NCBI GenBank assembly: GCA_040752025.1
Contig: JBFMFR010000005.1
Coordinates: 186,001-250,000 of the forward strand
From: JBFMFR01 sp040752025
GTDB taxonomy: Bacteria; Chloroflexota; Anaerolineae; Anaerolineales; UBA4823
Length of the DNA: 64,000 nt
Reading direction: 5' to 3'
Position numbers and translations under genes: made by a program
The notes under the pieces: model-generated
What the model saw: only the letters and a program-made list of their open reading frames with translations
The model's database searches: none
Told to the model about the DNA's origin: nothing
Shown here: in pieces, positions 48,381-56,067 of the stretch
How the letters are laid out: every line of letters begins with the position of its first letter
Position numbering within the stretch: position 1 is the stretch's first letter

Positions 48381-50183
48381 CTACGGCAGCCGCACGCAGC
48401 GCAGGCCCACGTAGTTGTAACCCTTGTTGGGCAGGTTGCGCCCGCGCACCGTGGTACGGATCGACATCATCTCCAGCGACCAGGCTCCGCCGCGCAATAC
48501 ACGGTGCTGGCCAGAATCCGGACCACGCGGGTTGGATTCCGGCGAGTTGGCGTAATACTGATCGCTGTACCAATCCGACACCCATTCCCACACGTTGCCG
48601 GCCATGTCGAAGATGTTGTACGGGCTGGCCCCCTGATCGTACTGCCCCACCTCGCCCACGTCGCCGATGCAGGAGGGCCCGCCCCAGAAATTGGCGTAAG
48701 TGCAGTCCGGCTCGGCCTCGCCCCACGGGAAGGGCCGCCCGTCCGTGCCGCGCGCCGCCTTCTCCCACTCGGCCTCGGTTGGCAGGCGCGCCCCGCGCCA
48801 CTCGCAGTAAGCCTGCGCCATCGGCCAGGAGACGTAGATCACCGGGTAGTTGGCAAACTCGGCGTTATCGTAGTAACTGGGGTGCGAGACCGAGCCCTGG
48901 TTGGTGGGCGGCTCGCAGCGCCCGGCGTTGACGCACTCGGCGTAGCGGGTGTTGGTCACCTCGTACTGGTCAATGTAATAGGTATCCAGCGTCACGAAAT
49001 GCTCTGGGGCCTCGTCCATCGCCCCATAAGCACTGCCCATCAGGAACGGGCCGGATTCCACCAGCACCATCGGCACGCCGAAATCGTCGAAGATGCGCTG
49101 CGCCAGCCCGGCGGGCGTGGGCGTCACCGCCGGCGTGAACGTGGCCGTGGGCGTTACCGGCGTAGGCGTATTCGTCGGCACCGGCGTATGCGTCGCCGTA
49201 GCGGTCGGCGTGGGCGTAGGCGTCGCCAGCCGCTCCATAATATATGGATAAGCCAGCCAACCGCCGCCGATGATGGCTGCCAGCAGCAGCACTCCTACCA
49301 CAACCAGGGCCACCGCCCAACTGCACCCGGCGCTGCGCTTGCGCGGCGCGGCGGCCGGCGCCGGGGCGCTGCCCACCTGGGCCTGTCCCAGGGCCTGCTT
49401 GAGCTCAGCCGCGTTGGCGAAGCGCCGCCCGGGTTCGATCTGGATGGCGCGCTCCACCACTGCGCTCAGCGCCGGGCTGATCCCCAGGTTGACTTCGTGC
49501 AGCGGGCGCGGCGGGGGCACGTCCTTGCCCTTGATCATGGCGCTCTCCGGCAGGCGCTTGCCCGAGAGCAGCGTGTACAGGATCGCTCCCAGGGCGTACA
49601 CGTCCGAGCGCGGTTCCATCCCGCCCTTGCTGTACTGTTCGGGGGCCGAGAAGCCCGGCACCACCGCCTGCGGGATCGGGATGCTCTTCGTCTGGTCGTC
49701 GAACACTGCCAGCGTACCGAACCCCACCAGCATCGCCCCCCCGCTGGGCGTGATGCGGATGCTGGCTGGCTTCAAGCTGCCGTGGATCATCGGCGGTTGC
49801 TGGGCATGCAGGTAAGCCAGCGCATCGCACACCTGCTCGATCCAGGCCAGCACCTGCTCCGGCGGCAGCGGTCCGTCGGCCCGCTCGAAGGCCGTCTGCA
49901 AATCTTCACCATCCACGAAATTCATCGCCAGGTACAGCCCCTGCCCGGGCAGGCTGAAGGCGTCGTACACCCGCGGCAGCCCTGGATGCTGCAAAGCCAG
50001 CAGGCGCGGCGCCTGGCGGGCGAAATGCAGGCGCGCCGCTTCGGTATCGAAGACTTCTTCCAATGCACAGGGACCGTCGGCGTTCAGGTCCCAGGCGCGG
50101 TACACCGCCCCGAACTCGTTTTGCCCCAGCAGCTTGGCGATGCGGTAGCGCTCGTTCAGTATCTGGCCTTGTGACAGCGTCAT
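48381..50183 (-). CDS. pseudokinase - TM - FGE-sulfatase-like fusion
   Basis: A 600-residue protein with a Ser/Thr-kinase fold (about 10-268), a basic linker, a membrane helix (about 289-313), a Thr/Pro stalk (321-358) and an FGE-sulfatase-like domain (369-600) closely similar to that of the CHAT gene downstream. All three kinase signatures are broken: the Lys of VAIK is Glu42, HRD is HGS (134-136) and DFG is GFG (154-156). The glycine-rich loop is partly kept. It should therefore bind ligand or partner and not phosphorylate. The FGE part lacks the catalytic Cys pair. A consensus promoter precedes it, and the CHAT gene 123 bp downstream may be cotranscribed. Confidence 0.9.
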   Translation of the reverse strand: MTLSQGQILNERYRIAKLLGQNEFGAVYRAWDLNADGPCALEEVFDTEAARLHFARQAPRLLALQHPGLPRVYDAFSLPGQGLYLAMNFVDGEDLQTAFERADGPLPPEQVLAWIEQVCDALAYLHAQQPPMIHGSLKPASIRITPSGGAMLVGFGTLAVFDDQTKSIPIPQAVVPGFSAPEQYSKGGMEPRSDVYALGAILYTLLSGKRLPESAMIKGKDVPPPRPLHEVNLGISPALSAVVERAIQIEPGRRFANAAELKQALGQAQVGSAPAPAAAPRKRSAGCSWAVALVVVGVLLLAAIIGGGWLAYPYIMERLATPTPTPTATATHTPVPTNTPTPVTPTATFTPAVTPTPAGLAQRIFDDFGVPMVLVESGPFLMGSAYGAMDEAPEHFVTLDTYYIDQYEVTNTRYAECVNAGRCEPPTNQGSVSHPSYYDNAEFANYPVIYVSWPMAQAYCEWRGARLPTEAEWEKAARGTDGRPFPWGEAEPDCTYANFWGGPSCIGDVGEVGQYDQGASPYNIFDMAGNVWEWVSDWYSDQYYANSPESNPRGPDSGQHRVLRGGAWSLEMMSIRTTVRGRNLPNKGYNYVGLRCVRLP

Positions 50184-50229
50184 ATTTCACCTGTTATTGG
50201 GAACGGAACACGAATAGTGATCACCCTAA

Positions 50230-50258
50230 TTGTAGAGCCAACCTTCAGGCATGTCAAC
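50230..50258 (-). promoter_or_regulatory. promoter of the pseudokinase-FGE gene
   Basis: Minus-strand TTGACA (50253-50258), 17-bp spacer, TACAAT (50230-50235). It is near perfect, giving a leader of about 40 nt before the ATG at 50183. Confidence 0.88.
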
Positions 50259-50275
50259 ATCTACAACCTGCCTCT

Positions 50276-50304
50276 TGACCAAATCCCCACATTGTGGAAA
50301 AATA
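50276..50304 (+). promoter_or_regulatory. putative promoter of tRNA-Leu
   Basis: TTGACC (50276-50281), 17-bp spacer and AAAAAT (50299-50304). The -10 is weak, but the distance to the mature tRNA end at 50314 is suitable. Confidence 0.45.
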
Positions 50305-50313
50305 AGCCCTGAA

Positions 50314-50397
50314 GGGGCGGTGGCGGAATTGGCAGACGCAGGGGACTTAAAATCCTCCGGTAGAGATACCTTGTGGGTTCAAGTCCCACCCGCCCTA
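50314..50397 (+). tRNA. tRNA-Leu (anticodon UAA)
   Basis: An 84-nt class II tRNA. The acceptor stem GGGGCGG (50314-50320) pairs with CCGCCCT (50390-50396) with one G-U pair, and the discriminator is A. The D-arm contains the leucine-type GGCGGAATTGGCAGACGC. The anticodon loop CTTAAAA has TAA at 50348-50350. The long variable arm and the T-arm GTGGGTTCAAGTCCCAC are intact. CCA is not encoded. A terminator follows. Confidence 0.97.
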
Positions 50398-50405
50398 TAC
50401 TGTTC

Positions 50406-50445
50406 AAAGGGAAACCGCGTTTGCACGCTGTTTCCCTTTCTTTTC
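50406..50445 (+). terminator. terminator after tRNA-Leu
   Basis: AAAGGGAAAC (50406-50415) pairs perfectly with GTTTCCCTTT (50430-50439) and is followed by CTTTTCT. It separates the tRNA from the downstream pseudokinase gene. Confidence 0.8.
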
Positions 50446-50491
50446 TATCCTGATTACCTGGTTGCCTGATCGCCCAATTACCTTCCTTCCC

Positions 50492-52012
50492 ATGACCATC
50501 GACCAGACCTCCATCCTCCCCGGGAACTCACTCCCCGGCCCTGACCAGCCTGAAAGGCCCTGCCCGGTCTGCCGCACCCCTAACCGCCTCGGGGCGCGTT
50601 TCTGCAACATGTGCGGCGCCGCGCTGGCTGAGCCGGAGCCGCAACAAGACGCCAGTTTCGTCCAGCTCCGGCCCGGCATGACCCTCGAGGATCGCTACAC
50701 CGTCCAGCAGAAGATCGGCGAAGGCGGCCTGGGGCGCGTCTACCTGGGCGTGGACCGCGCCGGGCGCAAGTACGTCCTCAAGCAGATCCGCGAACAGCAT
50801 CCCGGCGAGGACCCCATCGCTCACGAAATGTACATCCGCTCCTTCCAGCGCCAGGCCGACATCCTCTCTTCCCTGCCCCATCCCTACCTGCCCATCGCCC
50901 GCGATTTCATTGCCTCCCCCGAGAACCTGGTCATCGTCATGGATTACGTCGAGGGTCGCACCCTCTCGGAGATCATGGCTGAGGCCAGCGGCCCGCTGCC
51001 TGAGAAGCGCGTCCTGCCCTGGGCCGTCCAGGTCTGCGAAGCCCTGGCCTACCTGCACAGCAAACAGCCGCCCATTATCCACCGCAACATCAAGCCCAAG
51101 AACATCATCCTGGAAGCCGGTGAAAGCGAGCACGTGCGCCTGATCGGCTTTGGCCTGGCGCGCTACTACATTGCCGGCCTGGAGCACGATGAGGACAACC
51201 TGGGTACTGCCGGTTTCTCGCCGCCCGAGCAGTACGGGGGCGCCCAGACCGACCCGCGCAGCGATATCTTCGGCCTGGGGGCCACTCTCTTCACCCTGCT
51301 CACCCAGCACAACCCGGCAGATTTCGTCCGGGTGGACGAACATGGCCAGGTCGAGCTGCACTTCCCCCCTCCCCACGAGTTGAACCCGCGCCTCTCCCAG
51401 CCCGCCAGCCAGATTGTTGCCAAAGCCTTGCAGGCCGACCCCGCCCTGCGCTTCCAATCGGGCGCGGAGATGAAAGCCGCCCTGGAGGAAATCCTCTACC
51501 AAAAGCCAGTTGAGATCCCCGTCCAGCGTTACCTGCTGGGCCAGCCCGTGCCCCAGGAGGAGACCCGCTTCTGCGAGTTCAAAGAGATCAAAGCCGCCGA
51601 CCCGGTGCGCGCCATCGGTCGCCTGGTCGAGCAGTACGTGGTCGCTTTCCTCAACAGCGAAGGCGGGCGCATCCTGTGGGGCATCCGCGACGAGGACCGT
51701 GTCGTTTCGGGCGTGCCCCTGGATTACCGCCAGCGCGACGAAATCCGCCGCACTGTGATCGATAAAATCCTGCACATCCAGCCCGCCATCGCTCCCAGTG
51801 TTTTCCGGATCAACTTCCACGAAGTCTATGACGGCGACCAGCCCATGCAGGATGTTTACATCGTTGAGATCTACGTGCCTCGCCCGCAGACTAAGCTGCT
51901 CTACTTCACCAGCGACGAAGAGGTCTACGTCAAGACCGAAGCCGGTAAGAAGAAGCTTTCCGGCACCGAAATCCAGGCCGAGATCATCCGCCGCCTGCAA
52001 AAATCCCCCTGA
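50492..52012 (+). CDS. zinc ribbon - pseudokinase - AlbA_2 (Schlafen-like) fusion
   Basis: A 506-residue protein. A four-Cys zinc ribbon (Cys24, 27, 38, 41) is followed by a kinase fold (about 68-335), in which the glycine loop and Lys97 (YVLKQI) are kept but HRD reads HRN (197-199) and DFG reads GFG (219-221), so it is probably not an active kinase. Residues about 356-490 form an AlbA_2 (Schlafen-type) domain with CEFKEIK and the NSEGGRILWGI signature, a fold found in nucleic-acid-acting and defence-linked proteins. There is no membrane helix, so it is cytoplasmic. A promoter is not obvious in the 47 bp after the tRNA terminator. A TTG start at 50462 is less likely. Confidence 0.85.
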   Translation: MTIDQTSILPGNSLPGPDQPERPCPVCRTPNRLGARFCNMCGAALAEPEPQQDASFVQLRPGMTLEDRYTVQQKIGEGGLGRVYLGVDRAGRKYVLKQIREQHPGEDPIAHEMYIRSFQRQADILSSLPHPYLPIARDFIASPENLVIVMDYVEGRTLSEIMAEASGPLPEKRVLPWAVQVCEALAYLHSKQPPIIHRNIKPKNIILEAGESEHVRLIGFGLARYYIAGLEHDEDNLGTAGFSPPEQYGGAQTDPRSDIFGLGATLFTLLTQHNPADFVRVDEHGQVELHFPPPHELNPRLSQPASQIVAKALQADPALRFQSGAEMKAALEEILYQKPVEIPVQRYLLGQPVPQEETRFCEFKEIKAADPVRAIGRLVEQYVVAFLNSEGGRILWGIRDEDRVVSGVPLDYRQRDEIRRTVIDKILHIQPAIAPSVFRINFHEVYDGDQPMQDVYIVEIYVPRPQTKLLYFTSDEEVYVKTEAGKKKLSGTEIQAEIIRRLQKSP

Positions 52013-52025
52013 GAGGTCCCCGGCG

Positions 52026-52976
52026 ATGCCGAACTATGCTAGAATCCAGCCCGTGAAACCCCGCACCGTCTTCATGGGATCGCCCGAATTTGCCGTGCCC
52101 GCCCTGCGCGCCCTGGCGGGAGCCTGCCCCGTTGTCGGCGTGGTCACCCAGCCCGACCGTCAGGCTGGTCGCGGCCGGGCCCTCTCCCAGCCACCGGTCA
52201 AGACCCTGGCCCTCGAGTTGGGCTTGCCGGTCATCCAGCCCGTGCGCCTGCGCCAGCCAGAAGCCATGCAGCAGTTACACGATTGGGAGCCGGAGCTGAT
52301 CGTTGTGGCCGCCTTCGGGCAGATCCTGCGCTCCGAGGTGCTCGACCTGCCCCCCTTTGGCTGCCTCAACGTGCACGCCTCGCTGCTGCCGCGCTGGCGC
52401 GGCGCCGCCCCTATCCAGGCCGCCATCCTGCACGGCGATGCCACCACTGGCATCACCCTCATGCGCATGGATCCCGGCATCGACACCGGCCCGACCCTCA
52501 CCCAGCGCGCCCTGCCCATTCTGCCCGAGGATACCGCCGACAGTTTGAGCCAGCGCCTGGCGGACCTGGGCGCGGAGCTGCTCCTGGAAGCCCTGCCCGC
52601 CTACCTGAGCGGCGATCTCCTCCCCCAGCCCCAGGATGAATCCGCCGCCACCTACGCCCCCATGCTCAAGAAAGAAGACGGCGAACTGGATTTCAATCTG
52701 CCTGCCGTCGATCTGGAGCGCCGCGTGCGCGCCTTCTCCCCCTGGCCGGGTGCTTACACCACCTGGAACGGCCAGTTGTTGAAAATCCGCCGAACTGCTG
52801 TGACCTCCGCCTCGCAGTTATCTCACCTGCCACAGCCCGGATCGCGCCTCATCCACCACGGCCTGCCCGCCATCGCCGTCGCGGACGGCCTGCTGCTTTT
52901 GCACGAAGTGCAGCCCGCCGGCAAGAAGCCCATGCCGGGCAAAGCTTTCCTACAAGGAGCCAGAAATTGGGTCTGA
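52026..52976 (+). CDS. fmt: methionyl-tRNA formyltransferase
   Basis: A 316-residue protein of normal length for Fmt. It starts with the VFMGSPEFAVPAL block and has the catalytic region NVHASLLPRWRGAAPIQ followed by MDPGIDTGP; the C-terminal OB-like domain begins near residue 210. It formylates initiator Met-tRNA using 10-formyl-THF. GAGAGGT before the ATG at 52026 supports that start; a GTG at 52053, just after a TAGAAT -10-like box (52040-52045), would give the more usual N-terminus and a leaderless message. The last codons overlap the next gene by 10 bp. Confidence 0.96.
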   Translation: MPNYARIQPVKPRTVFMGSPEFAVPALRALAGACPVVGVVTQPDRQAGRGRALSQPPVKTLALELGLPVIQPVRLRQPEAMQQLHDWEPELIVVAAFGQILRSEVLDLPPFGCLNVHASLLPRWRGAAPIQAAILHGDATTGITLMRMDPGIDTGPTLTQRALPILPEDTADSLSQRLADLGAELLLEALPAYLSGDLLPQPQDESAATYAPMLKKEDGELDFNLPAVDLERRVRAFSPWPGAYTTWNGQLLKIRRTAVTSASQLSHLPQPGSRLIHHGLPAIAVADGLLLLHEVQPAGKKPMPGKAFLQGARNWV

Positions 52977-54319
52977 ACATTCCTCCCACCCTGGCGGCTC
53001 GCCTGCCGCTCTTCCCCACCACCACCCATCTGGACGAAACCGGAGACGGGCGCCTGACCATCGCCGGCCTCGACCTGGCTGAGTTAGCCCGCCAATACGG
53101 CACACCCCTTTACGTTTATGACCGCGCCAGCCTGGACGCTACCCTCGCCCGCTACCAGGCTGCCCTGCAGACCCACTACCCCGGCGAGTCCGGCATCACC
53201 TACGCCGGCAAGGCCTTCCTGTGCCTGGGCATTGCCCAATGGACCCAGCAGCACGGCCTGTGGCTGGACTGCACCGGCGCGGGCGAGCTGGCGGTCGCCT
53301 TCGCCGCTGGTGTGCCGCGCCCCAAAGTCCTGGTACACGGCGTCAACAAGAACCAGGCCGACCTGAGCGCCGCCTTGCAGCACGCCGGCACCCTGGTGGT
53401 TGACAACCTGGGCGAGCTGGAACGGCTGGCAGCCCTGGCCTCTACGCAGACTGGTCCTCTGCCCGATGTGTGGCTGCGCCTGCGCCCCGGCATGGCCGTG
53501 CAGACCCACGCCCACACCCAGACCGGCCAGGAGGACAGCAAGTTCGGCTTCGGCCCGGCCGAGCTGCTCCAGGCGGTGGGCTTGTGCCTGCGCCACGACC
53601 TGCCCCTCACCGGCCTGCACTTCCACCAGGGCTCGCACTTCCACGACCCCGCTCCCCTGGCTCCCGCCCTGGACATCGCCCTCGACCTGATCGAAGAAGC
53701 GCAAAGCACTTACCGCTGGACGCCCCAGGTGCTGAGCCCGGGCGGCGGCTGGGGGGTGCCCTACCACGAAGACGACCTGCCTCACCTGCCCTTAGAGACC
53801 TACGTGCAGTTCATCGCCGAACACCTGGTCGCCGGCTGCCAGCAGCGCCGGGTGCCGCTGCCGCGCCTGCACCTGGAACCGGGGCGCAGCCTGGTAGCCC
53901 AGGCTGGCGTGGCCCTCTACCAGGTAGGCTCGGTCAAGCACACCCTCAACCGGCGCTGGCTGCTCCTGGATGGCGGCCTGGCCGACAACCCCCGCCCGGC
54001 GCTCTACCAGGCGCGCTATTCCGCCCTGCCCATCGCCGGCCTGGCCCGTCCTGTCAGCGGCCCGGCCTGGTTGGGCGGCCCCTTCTGCGAGAGCGGCGAT
54101 GTGCTCATCTCGGGCCTGCCCCTGCCCGAAATCCAGCCTGGCGAAACCATCGCCGTGCCGGTCAGCGGCGCCTACCAGATCAGCATGAGCAGCAACTACA
54201 ACGGCGCTCGCAAGCCCGCCGTGCTCTGGCTGGAAGATGGGCGCGCCAGCTTGCTGCAGCGCCGCCAGGTCCCCGAAGACCTCTACAGCCGCGACCTGCC
54301 CCTGCCGCCCGGCGCCTGA
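52967..54319 (+). CDS. lysA: diaminopimelate decarboxylase-type PLP enzyme
   Basis: A 450-residue fold-type III PLP enzyme. The PLP lysine lies in TYAGKAFLC, the HFHQGSHFHD block is the phosphate/His motif, LSPGGGWGVPY binds the cofactor phosphate, EPGRSLVA follows, and CESGDVL carries the substrate Cys at the dimer interface. This set matches meso-diaminopimelate decarboxylase (last lysine step); related carboxynorspermidine or ornithine decarboxylases are less likely. The start is TTG with AAGGAG eight bases before, overlapping fmt by 10 bp. Confidence 0.88.
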   Translation: MGLNIPPTLAARLPLFPTTTHLDETGDGRLTIAGLDLAELARQYGTPLYVYDRASLDATLARYQAALQTHYPGESGITYAGKAFLCLGIAQWTQQHGLWLDCTGAGELAVAFAAGVPRPKVLVHGVNKNQADLSAALQHAGTLVVDNLGELERLAALASTQTGPLPDVWLRLRPGMAVQTHAHTQTGQEDSKFGFGPAELLQAVGLCLRHDLPLTGLHFHQGSHFHDPAPLAPALDIALDLIEEAQSTYRWTPQVLSPGGGWGVPYHEDDLPHLPLETYVQFIAEHLVAGCQQRRVPLPRLHLEPGRSLVAQAGVALYQVGSVKHTLNRRWLLLDGGLADNPRPALYQARYSALPIAGLARPVSGPAWLGGPFCESGDVLISGLPLPEIQPGETIAVPVSGAYQISMSSNYNGARKPAVLWLEDGRASLLQRRQVPEDLYSRDLPLPPGA

Positions 54320-54328
54320 CTCTGCCTC

Positions 54329-54997
54329 ATGTTCGAAACGCCACGCTCCCCTTCCTACCACGTCATCCTGCTGCGCCACGGCGAGTCGGTCGGCAACGCC
54401 GCCGGTTATTACCAGGGCCAGTCCGATTTTCCGCTCAGCGAGACCGGTGTGCTCCAGGCTCAGGCTCTGGCGCAGCGCTGGCTGGCGGAGAAAGCCAGCT
54501 TCACCCAGGTTATCTCCAGCCCGCTGGCTCGCGCCCGCCAGACCGCCGAGATCATCGCCGCCGCGCTGGGCGACCTGCCCCTCGACCTGCAGCCGCTTTG
54601 GATGGAGCGCGACAACGGCCAATTGGCCGGCCTGCGCCCCCAGGAAGCCGCCGAGCGCTTCCCCCGGCCCGCCTTTTTCCACCCCTACATGCCCATCGGC
54701 CAGACGGGCGAAAGCCAGATGGAGCTTTACCTGCGCGCCGGCAGCGCCGTGCAGGACCTGCTGCGCCGCCCGCCCGGACGCTATCTGGTCGTTTCGCACG
54801 GCGGCCTGCTCAACATGGTCATGTATGTCATCCTGGGCATCGTCCCGCAGGCCAATTTTCACGGGCCGCGTTTCCGCTTCCGCAACACCGCCTTCGCCAC
54901 CCTCACTTATTTACCCGAGGCGCACATCTGGCGTTTGGAAGGCCTCAACGACCAGGGGCACTGGCCTTCCCAAGAATCGATGGACCAGCCCGTATGA
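54329..54997 (+). CDS. histidine phosphatase family protein
   Basis: A 222-residue protein of the phosphoglycerate mutase-like histidine phosphatase superfamily. The nucleophile is in LLRHGESVGN (about residue 15), the second Arg is in SSPLARARQT (about 70), the acidic proton donor falls in the MERDNGQLAG region, and the second His is in VSHGGLLNM (about 155). Substrates vary in this family (phospho-sugars, nucleotides, cobalamin precursors), so the role is open. It overlaps the next start by ATGA in a compact operon. Confidence 0.9.
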   Translation: MFETPRSPSYHVILLRHGESVGNAAGYYQGQSDFPLSETGVLQAQALAQRWLAEKASFTQVISSPLARARQTAEIIAAALGDLPLDLQPLWMERDNGQLAGLRPQEAAERFPRPAFFHPYMPIGQTGESQMELYLRAGSAVQDLLRRPPGRYLVVSHGGLLNMVMYVILGIVPQANFHGPRFRFRNTAFATLTYLPEAHIWRLEGLNDQGHWPSQESMDQPV

Positions 54998-56067
54998 CCG
55001 CCCCCGCTGCTCCTGCCACCCTGCGCCTGCTCTCCTTCGGCGCTGGCGCCATCGGCGCCTATATCGGCGGCAGCCTGGCCCTGGCCGGGCATCCACTGGT
55101 CTTCCTCGAGCGCGCCAAAGTGGCCAGCCAGCTGCACCAGAGCGGCCTGCGCCTGGAAATCGCCGGGCAGGTGCACCACCTCCCTGCCCCCAACCTGGTC
55201 AGTTCGATCGAGGAAGCTCTCTCCCGGGGGCCCTTCGACCTGGCCATCTTCGCCCTGAAATCCTTCGACACCCAGCCGGTCCTGGATAGTCTCAAGCCCT
55301 TCCGCCAGGCGCTGCCTCCTATTCTATGCCTGCAAAATGGCGTGGACAACGAACCCGCTCTGCGCGCCGTGCTGGGGGACGATCAAGTCATCGCCGCTAC
55401 CGTCACCAGCGCTATCGGGCGGCGCGGAGCCGGCGACATCCTCCTGGAACGCCTGCGTGGAGTCGGCGTTGCCGTTGGGCATCCCCTGGCTCCCTCCCTG
55501 GTAGCAGCCATGAACAAAGCTGGGCTGAACGCCCGCCTTTACCCGCGCCCTACCGACATGAAGTGGTCCAAGATGCTCACCAACCTGCTCGCCAACGCCA
55601 CCTCAGCCATCCTGAACCTGTCTCCTGCGGAAATTTTCGCCCACCCGGGCCTGTACCGCCTGGAAGTCGCCCAACTGCGTGAGGCCCTGGCTGTGATGCG
55701 CGCCCAAAAGATCGGCGTGGTCGACCTGCCCGCTACCCCGGTGCGCTTGCTGGCTTTCGGCGTGCGCCGCCTGCCGCCCTGGCTCTCGCGTCCCCTGGTC
55801 GGGCGCGCCGCTGGCAGCGGGCGCGGCGGCAAAATGCCCTCCTTCCACATCGATCTATACAGCGGGCGCGGCAAAAGCGAAGTCGACTACCTCAACGGCG
55901 CCGTGGCGCGCCACGCTGAGCGCCTGGGCCTCCCCGCCCCTGCCAACCGCCTGCTCAACGATGTGCTCCTCCAGCTAACCCGCGGTGAAATCCCCTTGCA
56001 GGACTTCGCCCAACAGCCCGAGAAACTGCTGGAGCGCTTTGCTGCACTCCAGGCTCAGGCATCTTAG
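54994..56067 (+). CDS. panE: 2-dehydropantoate 2-reductase
   Basis: A 357-residue ApbA/PanE-type protein. The NADPH-binding motif GAGAIGAYIGG is at the N-terminus, CLQNGVDN carries the cofactor/substrate Asn, the catalytic Lys lies in MKWSKMLTNLLANA, and the Glu/Ser segment GKSEVDYLNG is intact. It reduces ketopantoate to pantoate for coenzyme A synthesis. It is longer than E. coli PanE (303) by an N-terminal leader and a C-terminal helix. It is the last gene of the fmt operon; its stop TAG directly abuts the stop of the convergent phosphorylase gene. Confidence 0.9.
   Translation: MTAPAAPATLRLLSFGAGAIGAYIGGSLALAGHPLVFLERAKVASQLHQSGLRLEIAGQVHHLPAPNLVSSIEEALSRGPFDLAIFALKSFDTQPVLDSLKPFRQALPPILCLQNGVDNEPALRAVLGDDQVIAATVTSAIGRRGAGDILLERLRGVGVAVGHPLAPSLVAAMNKAGLNARLYPRPTDMKWSKMLTNLLANATSAILNLSPAEIFAHPGLYRLEVAQLREALAVMRAQKIGVVDLPATPVRLLAFGVRRLPPWLSRPLVGRAAGSGRGGKMPSFHIDLYSGRGKSEVDYLNGAVARHAERLGLPAPANRLLNDVLLQLTRGEIPLQDFAQQPEKLLERFAALQAQAS

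Noticed and set aside
48363..50174. Long open frame on the plus strand opposite the pseudokinase-FGE gene (and similar long antisense frames opposite rpoC, the CHAT gene and the zinc ribbon-AlbA_2 gene)
   Set aside because: No domain or motif is visible, composition is Arg/Gly/His-rich, and each lies exactly opposite a well supported gene; GC-rich coding produces such frames.
50314..50397. tRNA-Leu as attachment site of an integrated island
   Set aside because: I see no integrase and no duplicated tRNA 3' end in the window, and flanking base composition does not change.
45102..52012. Diversity-generating retroelement within the window
   Set aside because: No reverse transcriptase and no template repeat could be found here; only the possible target fold is present.
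53470..54993. Plus-strand frame running through lysA and the histidine phosphatase gene into panE
   Set aside because: Homology begins only at the ATG at 54994; the upstream part is an Arg/Pro/Ala-rich out-of-phase reading of two real genes.
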